From Irpex lacteus (Eukaryota; Basidiomycota; Agaricomycetes; Polyporales; Irpicaceae), in assembly GCA_001986395.2 (NCBI GenBank), contig MQVO02000264.1, positions 1 to 12,518 on the forward strand: a DNA stretch of 12,518 nt, written 5' to 3'. Of the stretch, positions 6,628 to 12,518 are shown one piece after another. Position 1 is the stretch's first letter. Every line of letters starts with the position of its first letter. Both the position numbers and the translations under genes were made by a program. The notes below the pieces were generated by a model. The model did no database searches, was not told where the DNA came from, and saw only the letters and a program-made list of their open reading frames with translations.

Positions 6628-8085
6628 ATGTTACAATTATTATTATTAATACCACTACTAGGGAGTGCAATTATACTATTAATCCCAGAAAATAGTAAAG
6701 AAAATCAAAGTACAATTAAAAATATAGCATTAAATATATCATTACTAAATTTTATAGTATCAATCTTTTTATGGGTTCAATTTAATTCAAATACAAGTGA
6801 ATATCAATTTGTATATGAATTTACAAAATTGAGTTTCTGTCATTTTAATATAGGGGTAGATGGTATCTCATTATATTATGTTTTATTAACTACATTTATA
6901 ACACCAATAGCTTTATTATCTAATTTTAATAATTTAAGTTCAGAAAAAAGTATTAAATTTTTCGTAATCTCATTTTTACTATTAGAAACATTTCAAATAG
7001 CACTATTTGTAGTATTAGACTTATTTCTTTTCTATATCTTCTTTGAAAGTGTTTTACCAGTATTATTTATAATAATCATAGTATATGGATCCGGAGTAAA
7101 TAGAATAAGAAGTGCATTGTTATTTTTCTTATATACTTTAGCAGGTTCTTTATTTATGTTATTAGCAATCCTACAAATATATAGTAATTTAGGAAGTACA
7201 GATTTCACTATTATATCATTAAGTGAAATAAGTTTAGATAGTCAAAAAATATTATGGTTAGCTTTCTTTTTAGCTTTTGCTGTTAAAACTCCATTATGGC
7301 CATTTACAGGTTGGTTATATAGAGCACACAGTGATGCACCCTTAGCAGCCTCAATCTTATTAGCAGGAACAATCTTAAAATTTGCTAGTTATGGTTATCT
7401 AAGAGTATTAATTAACTTTTTACCTGATGCTACTAATTACTTTAGTCCTTTAGTACAAACTATTGCTATAATAACTTTAATTTATGCTTCATTTGCTACT
7501 ATAATTCAGCATGATACAAAAAGTTTAATTGCTTATAGTAGTATCTGTCACATGGCTGTTGTTATTTTAGGTTTATTTTCTAATACTATTATTGGTATTG
7601 AAGGTGCTATTTTACTATCATTAGCTCATGGTTTTGTTTCTCCTGCTCTATTTATTTGTGTGGGTGGAGTAATATATGATAGATTCCATACTAGAACTAT
7701 TGCATATATTAGAGGTTTAGCTACTTACTTTCCAGTTTTCACTATCTTATTTTTTGTATTTACTATAGCAAATACAGGTATACCTTTATCTCTAAACTTT
7801 ATAGGAGAACAATTATCTTTAATGGGTATTTGGGAAAGATCACCTATTATTTCAGCTCTAGGTGCTACTGGTATAGTTTTCAGTGCTATATATAGTATCT
7901 ATCTTTATAATAGAATTTCTTATGGTGTATATTCTCCACATTTAAAATCTGCAGAAGATATATCTAGAAGAGAATTTAACCTATTAATTACTCTATTAAT
8001 ACCTACTGTAATTTTAGGTATACTACCAAATGTAATCTTAGATTCTATCCATTTATCAGTTTCAACTTTATTATATTATGTATAG
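6628..8085 (+). CDS. nad4: NADH dehydrogenase subunit 4
   Basis: NAD4 is a proton-pumping antiporter-like membrane subunit of complex I. The 485-residue frame is complete and of normal fungal length. Many hydrophobic helices run throughout. Conserved points include FYIFFESVLPVLF with Glu140, the loop GSGVNRIRSALLFF, LAFAVKTPLWPFTGWLYRAH with Lys220 and the following HSDAP, and HGFVSPALF near residue 335-345. The ATG at 6628 gives MLQLLLLIPLLGS, the expected start. Only TGG is used for Trp here. Codons are strongly AT-biased. trnM lies 225 bases upstream. No intron or frameshift is seen, so this appears functional. Confidence 0.97.
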   Translation: MLQLLLLIPLLGSAIILLIPENSKENQSTIKNIALNISLLNFIVSIFLWVQFNSNTSEYQFVYEFTKLSFCHFNIGVDGISLYYVLLTTFITPIALLSNFNNLSSEKSIKFFVISFLLLETFQIALFVVLDLFLFYIFFESVLPVLFIIIIVYGSGVNRIRSALLFFLYTLAGSLFMLLAILQIYSNLGSTDFTIISLSEISLDSQKILWLAFFLAFAVKTPLWPFTGWLYRAHSDAPLAASILLAGTILKFASYGYLRVLINFLPDATNYFSPLVQTIAIITLIYASFATIIQHDTKSLIAYSSICHMAVVILGLFSNTIIGIEGAILLSLAHGFVSPALFICVGGVIYDRFHTRTIAYIRGLATYFPVFTILFFVFTIANTGIPLSLNFIGEQLSLMGIWERSPIISALGATGIVFSAIYSIYLYNRISYGVYSPHLKSAEDISRREFNLLITLLIPTVILGILPNVILDSIHLSVSTLLYYV

Positions 8086-8210
8086 GTGCCCCTTACTAAT
8101 ATATAAATATATTATATATACCCCCGTAGTAATTATTTTTATTAAAAAACTACCATTATTATTTGTAAGGCAAGGAGCATTACTCTCCATTCATTCCGCA
8201 TCGGGAATTT

Positions 8211-8414
8211 CTAAAGGTCTTGTTTACCTGGACTTTTGGTAATAAATTTCCATCTGAAAGCTATGGTTAATAGTTCACCTTTAGAAATTGACAATCCCAA
8301 TCCTATTACTTTTTCCATTATTTGAATTACATTCCCATATTTCATTTTCTGTGCCAATTTGGAAACACATGATGAAAACAGGCTACTTGAAAAGTTGGGG
8401 TTTTTATTAAGAAT
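8211..8414 (-). pseudogene. Unidentified ORF fragment
   Basis: The minus frame is open for 67 codons; its first ATG at 8345 gives 44 residues. Parts look protein-like (SKLAQKMKYGNVIQIMEKVI, then ISKGELLTIAFRWKFITKSP), and the codons are less AT-extreme than the host genes. I do not recognise the family. It ends by a hairpin-element copy (8430), as other displaced fragments here do, which suggests a plasmid or intron piece. Confidence 0.35.
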
Positions 8415-8429
8415 TTACTTCTCGTCCAT

Positions 8430-8486
8430 CCCCAAAAACTAGTTAGAATTAATTCATCCGGTAAAGCGACCCTCGTGTTTTTGGGG
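8430..8486 (+). repeat. Hairpin element, shortened copy with GC core
   Basis: CCCCAAAAACTAGTTAGAAT at the left and GTGTTTTTGGGG at the right are the family's ends. The AT palindrome is replaced by a core containing CATCCGGTAAAGCGACCCTCG. GCGACCCT recurs in reverse complement at 12452-12459 beside another partial copy, suggesting a subfamily. Confidence 0.85.
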
Positions 8487-8537
8487 GGTTTGGCTGGATT
8501 GCTTCTACTGTTTCTCAATCTTATTAATTGATGTTCT

Positions 8538-8559
8538 ACAAATCTGTTGATAGATTTGT
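8538..8559. repeat. 8-bp perfect hairpin
   Basis: ACAAATCT (8538-8545) pairs with AGATTTGT (8552-8559) around a 6-base loop. CTAC/GTAG nearby can extend the stem with a bulge. Confidence 0.65.
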
Positions 8560-8582
8560 TACTGTAGATTTCCTGATCAGTA

Positions 8583-8606
8583 CCCCATTTTTATTCTAAC
8601 TAGGGG
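8583..8606 (-). repeat. Decayed reversed remnant of hairpin element
   Basis: CCCC and GGGG enclose ATTCTAACTAG, the reverse complement of the CTAGTTAGAAT found just inside the left end of the element. The T/A run has degenerated. Confidence 0.55.
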
Positions 8607-8974
8607 ATGGGTATTATAATCGGTAACATTATCATAATTAATACACTTAATAATGCTGTACTTTTTAATAAATTATCTAGAATAGCTGTAATCATTGTGA
8701 TTGTTGTTGTAAATTTTAAAATATATATTAAATTGCTTTGATCTTACTCATTAAATAATAAAGGAAAAAGGTTTAGGGTACTTTAAATTTATTAAATAAA
8801 AGGAATGGAATAATATAATTATTCTACACTAAGCAATCAAATTAAACAGAATATGTTTATTAAGACTAATTAACTTTAATGAAATTAAGTTAAACTTTAT
8901 TTTCTTATTTTATTTAAATAAAATAGGTATAGTCAATTCTTTTGATGTGAGTTTTAAATTAAAAAAAAATTAAT

Positions 8975-9793
8975 ATGACAAGTTTAAATTTAAATAGAAG
9001 TCTTTTACAATTTTTCCCTTACCATCTGGTAAGTAGATCACCTTGGCCTTTATTAGTAAGTTTTTCTTTATTAGTATTAACTTTATCTGCAGTTATGTAT
9101 ATGCAAGGTTTACCTAATGGAGGATATTTATTATTATTAGGATTTGTTTTAACTGCTTACGGTATGACATTATGGTTAAGAGATGTAACAACAGAAGCAA
9201 CATACGAAGGAGCACATACTTCTCAAGTACAAAATGGATTAGTAATAGGTTTTGTTTTATTTATTGTAAGTGAAGCTTTTGCTTTCTTAAGTGTATTCTG
9301 GGCTTTCTTCCATTCTAGTTTATCACCTGCAGTTGAAATAGGTGGAGTATGGCCACCTCAAGGTATTACAGCTTTAGATCCTTTTGCTATACCTTTATTA
9401 AATACTATTTTATTGTTATCTAGTGGTGCTTTTGTAACATACGGTCACCATGCTTTAATACAAGGAGATAGAAAAGGTGCAATTAAAGGAACATTATTAA
9501 CAATAATTTTAGCTGTAATTTTCACTTCTTTACAATATTATGAATACTCAGAAGCAGCTTTCTCTATATCAGATTCAGTATTTGGTTCAGCATTCTATGC
9601 TTCAACAGGGTTACATGGAATTCATGTTATAGTAGGAACAATCTTTATCACAGTAGGATTCTTTAGAATAGTACAGTATCACTTCACAAATAGTCACCAT
9701 CAAGGTTTTGAAGCTGGTATTTTATACTGGCACTTTGTGGATGTAGTTTGGTTATTCTTATTCATAGCAGTATACTACTGGGGAGGAAACTAA
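8975..9793 (+). CDS. cox3: Cytochrome c oxidase subunit 3
   Basis: COX3 is a core membrane subunit of complex IV. The 272-residue frame is complete, from MTSLNLNRSLLQFFPYHLVS to the canonical ending FLFIAVYYWGGN. Visible hallmarks are SPWPLLVSF, WLRDVTTEATYEGAHT, SEAFAFLSVFWAFFHSSLSP with the conserved Glu100, WPPQGI, and STGLHGIHVIVG, with seven hydrophobic stretches. The ATG at 8975 follows an A/T-rich leader and gives normal length. No intron or frameshift is seen and Trp is always TGG. It appears functional. Confidence 0.97.
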   Translation: MTSLNLNRSLLQFFPYHLVSRSPWPLLVSFSLLVLTLSAVMYMQGLPNGGYLLLLGFVLTAYGMTLWLRDVTTEATYEGAHTSQVQNGLVIGFVLFIVSEAFAFLSVFWAFFHSSLSPAVEIGGVWPPQGITALDPFAIPLLNTILLLSSGAFVTYGHHALIQGDRKGAIKGTLLTIILAVIFTSLQYYEYSEAAFSISDSVFGSAFYASTGLHGIHVIVGTIFITVGFFRIVQYHFTNSHHQGFEAGILYWHFVDVVWLFLFIAVYYWGGN

Positions 9794-10128
9794 TTTATTT
9801 ATATATGTATACCCCCTTTGTATTATAAAATAATTCCTAGTTCAAATTATATATTCTTTAATTTTAACTCTTATTCTATAAAATAATGAGCAGTGATAAA
9901 GAACAAAAAGATCTTAAAGAAAAAAAAAATAATAAAAAATAAATAAAATATATTTAATATCTAATTTTACTTTGGCTAACTAACTCTATTTTATTTTAAT
10001 TTATATTAGCTCCACAAAAAAAATTGGTGGTCCTATAGATTAGAACGATCTGAATAGGAGCTATAAGGCTACTTTATAACCGCTGATATTTATAGTTACT
10101 AATTGATAATTATTATTATTAAAAACAC
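9794..10128. other. cox3 downstream spacer with folded segment
   Basis: No gene is recognised. At 10007-10063, TAGCTCC pairs with GGAGCTA; inside it CCAC/GTGG and CCTAT/ATAGG (with AGAT/ATCT) can form alternative stems. This could be the start of the group II intron's domain I, the end of a transcript, or an unknown structured RNA. An 18-codon Lys-rich frame at 9886 is taken as noise. Confidence 0.45.
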
Positions 10129-10672
10129 TCATGAAAGCTTATCTCAGGTAAAGGGTGTGCCTGTTAATAAGAACCTATCCAATGGAGATCGTACAAGAAG
10201 TATGGTTACTGCGTTGGAAAACTAGCATATCCGCAGCTCATATGACTGGAGTCTTTCAGCACGTTGGACGGATACTATGTTGTGACATGAAGTTTTTAGT
10301 GGTATACTACGGTATTAGCTTAAATATGATATTAAGATATAAAGGGCTATTACCACTCTCTTTCACTAAAAAGACTGGTGGTTAACAATCCCTGATGAAC
10401 TTCTTATGGAGCGCCCTAGAACAACTCCTCTGAAAATATATGCCTTGCAGGGGCGAAAAAACCTTGCGACACAACTATGTCTTAACTTAGAAAGTTAAAA
10501 TTTACGTTATGGTTTTAAACGAAAAGTGCACTGAAACATGTAGGTACAAGGAATATTGCTTGAGATTGCATTCAATTAGCAATGATTCGGGCACCATTAG
10601 CCTTGGGATGATGAACGGAATGGTAAAGATAAGTTAAAGAGGAGGGGGGTACTCCGTCCAAACAATTGTAGC

Positions 10673-10687
10673 GCCGGCACACCCGGC
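10673..10687. repeat. GC-rich intron hairpin
   Basis: GCCGG (10673-10677) pairs with CCGGC (10683-10687) around CACAC. Outer GC and TTGTA/TACAA pairs extend the stem to about 10666-10696 with a small bulge. It lies within the group II intron part and fits a domain III or IV stem. Confidence 0.75.
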
Positions 10688-10749
10688 AGCTTACAACCAT
10701 TTGAACTCCGTGCAGTCTCTTGGTGATTAAGACAAAAGATCAAAGATTG

Positions 10750-10766
10750 CCCCAAGATCCTTGGGG
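10750..10766. repeat. 7-bp perfect hairpin in intron part
   Basis: CCCCAAG (10750-10756) pairs with CTTGGGG (10760-10766) with a 3-base loop, near the distal edge of the recognisable intron. Confidence 0.75.
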
Positions 10767-10954
10767 AATGCAAGGGGTTGAACTTTATTTAATAAAGCGG
10801 TAGGAACAAGAGTGACTGTAGCTAAGATTAATTAAAATAAAATCTTTATTCAAATAGTTTTATTATCTCTCTGATTCTTTAACCTTACTCATTATTTTAT
10901 AATTGTAAGAGTTCAAATATTCTTATTAGATTATGATTCTTTAGTTTAACACAC

Positions 10955-11035
10955 TCCCTAAAAAACTAAATAATTATCCGGTATTATTAAAATTTAATTA
11001 AATTAAATTTTAATTAGAGCCTAGTGTTTTTAGGT
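10955..11035 (+). repeat. Hairpin element, copy with matching altered tips
   Basis: TCCCTAAAAAACTA at the left faces TAGTGTTTTTAGG at the right, with the family's ATCCG…ATTATT, AT palindrome and TTAGAGCCTAG inside. In other copies the tip is CCCAAAAA/TTTTTGGG; here it is CCTAAAAA/TTTTTAGG, so both arms carry the matching change. An imperfect direct repeat (ATTGTAAGAGTTCAAAT near 10901 and ATTGTGAGAGTTCAAAT at 11041) flanks it. Confidence 0.88.
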
Positions 11036-11094
11036 TCTTGATTGTGAGAGTTCAAATGATTAATAGTTTAGTCTACTCATTTTTATCGTAAGTT

Positions 11095-11110
11095 CTATTG
11101 TATACAATAG
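11095..11110. repeat. Perfect 16-bp palindrome
   Basis: CTATTGTATACAATAG reads identically on both strands. Confidence 0.9.
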
Positions 11111-11125
11111 GTCTACCCCTTTACT

Positions 11126-11144
11126 TCCCCGACTATCACGGGGA
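11126..11144. repeat. GC hairpin
   Basis: TCCCCG (11126-11131) pairs perfectly with CGGGGA (11139-11144) around a 7-base loop. It is unusually GC-rich for the region and could be a processing or termination structure, but nothing shows this directly. Confidence 0.7.
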
Positions 11145-11475
11145 TAGAGTAATAATAGTTCAATAGATTTTTATCGTAATTTCTTTTGGTTACTCTTCCC
11201 CACCCGTTGCCCTATTGTAATAAATTATTTTTGGTTCAATAAAAAGATGATATTCCAATAGATATAAAGAAATAGTACCATGTGAAACGATATAATTTAG
11301 AATATGTATAGTATTATCCAAAAGTAAAATATAATCATTTAAATATTTCATAATAAACTATCAACAAATTATATACAATACTAGTTTAATAATAAAGGAT
11401 AAATATCCTTCACTTCGCTTAGTAAGAAAATTAATTAACTAATTTAAACATATAGCACACTAGCTAAATACTATA

Positions 11476-11505
11476 TAAACTAAACTAAACTAAACGAAAC
11501 TAAAT
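11476..11505 (+). repeat. Short tandem repeat of TAAAC
   Basis: About four to five TAAAC units in a row, one varied to GAAAC, are followed by TAAAT. Confidence 0.7.
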
Positions 11506-11664
11506 AAAATAACTCATCCTTTACCTACAAATATTGGTAGTCTTTTAAATTAAAATATTAATAAAGCTAATATTAATACAGATCTGTAAGTAAGTAACAC
11601 AAACAGGATGAGGGGTACCCATCATCCAGCACTGTAACGGTCAAATAAATCTGATTAAAATCGC

Positions 11665-11703
11665 ATTCTCCCAAAAAAACTTTTATTTTAGGGGAGGGAG
11701 AAT
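11665..11703 (+). repeat. Collapsed hairpin-element relative
   Basis: ATTCTCCC (11665-11672) pairs with GGGAGAAT (11696-11703). The inner CCCAAAAAAACTTTTATTTT is followed by AGGGG, like element ends brought together after loss of the interior. A decayed ORF starts immediately after it. Confidence 0.65.
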
Positions 11704-11709
11704 CTTTAA

Positions 11710-12358
11710 ATTTATTTCAATGGAGGAGAGGATTATGGGAGCTATAAAATGTATTTCTTTGTGTATTTAAAAGCAGCGTATGATATAAATCTATATGTTC
11801 GAGGTGGCTCTGTAGCAAACTATTATAAAATGTATAAAACATCCGAGGGTTGAGGTTTATTTTATAGTAAGGATGTACGAATTTAATGTAATACATTAAC
11901 TAGTTATAAGGGGATAATTGTCTATAATAAACTAATTATGGTTATTGAACAGAAAGTTAATGATGGTATATGTGACGTCGTGCTCATCGTAACATCTTGC
12001 TCGTCATAGTTAAGGGGGGAAACTCAAAGATTTAGCTTGTCAAGGGCAAGGTTTTAAGGTGTTTGTAAACGCAAATGCTAAGCGTTATTTTAGCACAACT
12101 CGAACAGTACTTAATGATGAAAGTGTGGATAGAGGGATTGATCAGACAATAGGTCAATTGGATGGTCATCTTTATGATACCACTGATAAGCTTCTCCGTG
12201 ATAAATTTTATTTTAAAAGATTTTGGATTTATTACCGGATTTCCTGTACTTGTGATTTAGTCATTAATCCTTTTTGTATTATTATTAAAAAAGGGGGGGG
12301 TTTTACCTTAAATTTTGAGTTGAATGGTGGGTTGCAGCAAGAAATAATAAGGGGGTAA
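11710..12358 (+). pseudogene. Decayed orphan gene(s), nonsense and frame change
   Basis: One frame runs from 11710 to TAA at 11884-11886, reading a TGA at 11851 as Trp (YFFVYLKAAYDINLYVRGGS …). It continues in the same frame beyond that stop to TAG at about 12007 (YNKLIMVIEQKVNDGICDVV). A second frame then opens at 12014 and runs to TAA at 12356-12358, with no ATG early; GTG at 12059 is possible. It reads FKVFVNANAKRYFSTTRTVL, then DRGIDQTIGQLDGHLYDTTD. The last 40 residues include poly-G-encoded Gly and look less coding. I recognise no family. This may be one gene broken by a nonsense codon and a frameshift, or two neighbours. The RYFSTTR string resembles a mitochondrial targeting peptide but proves nothing. 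The stretch lies between element copies. Confidence 0.4.
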
Positions 12359-12440
12359 ACAAATTTATCTCAACTTAGATTGTTCCATTTTGTTCCATTC
12401 TTAAAAGAGATTATTAGAATAAGTTTTGTTATTATTTAAA

Positions 12441-12453
12441 CCCAAAAAACTAG
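12441..12453 (+). repeat. Half copy of the hairpin element
   Basis: CCCAAAAAACTAG is a left end with no partner, followed by GGTCGCGG. AGGGTCGC (12452-12459) is the reverse complement of the GC core in the 8430 copy. Confidence 0.75.
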
Positions 12454-12468
12454 GGTCGCGGTAGAAAA

Positions 12469-12518
12469 ATCCCAAAAAAACTAGTTAGAATTATTTATAA
12501 TACCTAGTTTTTGGGGAT
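12469..12518 (+). repeat. Compact hairpin element at window end
   Basis: ATCCCAAAAAAACTAG at the left faces CTAGTTTTTGGGGAT at the right, leaving only about 20 bases between (TTAGAATTATTTATAATAC). The CATCCGC and AT-palindrome interior is deleted, which shows that the ends can persist without the core. The copy reaches the last base of the window. Confidence 0.88.

Larger units (their letters stand above)
8086..8974. other. nad4-cox3 spacer with repeat debris
   Basis: The 889 bases hold no complete gene. They contain a 67-codon minus-strand frame (8211-8414), a shortened hairpin element (8430-8486), a hairpin (8538-8559), and a decayed reversed element remnant (8583-8606). 8611-8974 shows only AT-rich sequence with no recognisable gene. 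Confidence 0.6.
10129..10840 (+). mobile_element. Group IIA intron, 5' part (domains I to III/IV), no domain V or VI
   Basis: The segment resembles the ribozyme of group IIA introns as I know it from the lactococcal LtrB intron. From 10258, a CACGTTGGACGG stretch corresponds to the CACGGTTGGAAAGC strand. TACGGTATTAGC followed by a GATATTAAGATATAAAGG stretch corresponds to the segment ending CAGATATAAGG. GAAAAGTGCACTGAAACATG followed by TAGGTACAAGGAAT (10519-10552) matches the GAAAGTGTCTGAAACC…TAGTACAAAG motif. A GGATGATGAACGGAATGG segment and strong hairpins at 10673-10687 and 10750-10766 follow. The 5' end is unsure: GTGTG at 10155 fits the intron consensus, but CACTC/GGGTG pairing at 10130-10157 suggests a start further upstream. 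No domain V is found to the window's end and no flanking exon is recognised. The reverse transcriptase fragment at 5739-6047 may be its lost ORF. Confidence 0.68.
11041..11664. other. Gene-free region with palindromes and short repeats
   Basis: No gene is seen. Present are a perfect 16-bp palindrome (11095-11110), a TCCCCG/CGGGGA hairpin (11126-11144), two copies of TTTTTATCGTAA followed by variant bases (from about 11080 and 11166), a TAAAC pentamer run (about 11476-11505), and a GATG-GGG-TA-CCC-CATC inverted repeat near 11607-11626. Confidence 0.6.

Noticed and set aside
8385..8530. Hydrophobic plus-strand frame through the 8430 element
   Set aside because: It depends on reading through the repeat and has no start codon or similarity; chance.
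9886..9942. 18-codon Lys-rich frame after cox3
   Set aside because: It is made of A runs and is too short and low-complexity to support.
10007..10090. tRNA-like fold downstream of cox3
   Set aside because: There is no T arm with a TTC loop and no 7-base anticodon loop, and the stems compete with each other.
10155..10385. 76-codon frame as a protein gene
   Set aside because: It starts with GTG in the intron 5' consensus and runs through the group II ribozyme domain I; the ribozyme explains the sequence better.
10000..10850. Small or large subunit rRNA
   Set aside because: None of the conserved rRNA core strings is present, whereas group IIA intron motifs are.
10880..11070. A tRNA split by the 10955 element (GAGTTCAAAT words on both sides)
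   Set aside because: No acceptor or T-stem pairing could be drawn from the two sides; the words are better read as a flanking direct repeat.
1..12518. CRISPR array
   Set aside because: The repeats are irregularly spaced, palindromic and in mixed orientation, with no regular spacers, and the genome is mitochondrial.

Overview
This window reads as fungal mitochondrial DNA. It is AT-rich, carries atp8, nad3, nad4, cox3 and tRNA genes, and uses TGA as tryptophan: atp8 has a TGA inside its conserved core, and the polymerase and reverse-transcriptase remnants also read through TGA. The protein sequences look like a fungus, perhaps a basidiomycete; that finer placement is an impression only. Pieces of a linear-plasmid (invertron) family B DNA polymerase and of group I and group II introns point to repeated invasion and reshuffling.

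Layout. 1-1041 is gene-poor and rich in small repeats. 1042-1343 holds atp8 (without a recognisable start codon), trnI(gau) and trnF(gaa), enclosed by a perfect 48-bp inverted repeat and an overlapping 45-bp direct repeat. nad3 (1556-1948) loses its normal C-terminus where it runs into a displaced cox1 exon fused to a truncated LAGLIDADG intron ORF (1879-2202). From 2274 to 6160 lies a plasmid/intron graveyard: a polymerase palm fragment (minus), an orphan ORF, a structured GC-rich patch, a second and divergent trnI(gau), a frameshifted orphan ORF, the exonuclease half of dpo (minus), and a group II intron reverse-transcriptase N-terminus with a nonsense codon (minus). trnM(cau) and the complete nad4 follow, then 890 bases of debris, then the complete cox3. 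Downstream of cox3 is the 5' half of a group IIA intron (about 10129-10840) with no visible domain V/VI, and then about 1.7 kb of repeats and decayed ORFs.

The most distinctive feature is a dispersed hairpin element of about 80-95 bp. Its terminal inverted repeats resemble CCCCAAAAAAACTAG ... CTAGTTTTTTGGGG, and it has a palindromic AT core. Full, partial and collapsed copies occur at 3492, 3734, 4378, 6064 (reverse), 8430, 8583 (remnant), 10955, 11665, 12441 and 12469. Copies sit at or near breakpoints of dpo, the orphan ORF and both group II intron pieces, which suggests that the repeats caused or mark the rearrangements.

Functionally, nad3 and nad4 are complex I subunits, atp8 belongs to ATP synthase and cox3 to cytochrome c oxidase. 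All recognisable host genes lie on the plus strand; the polymerase and reverse-transcriptase pieces lie on the minus strand.
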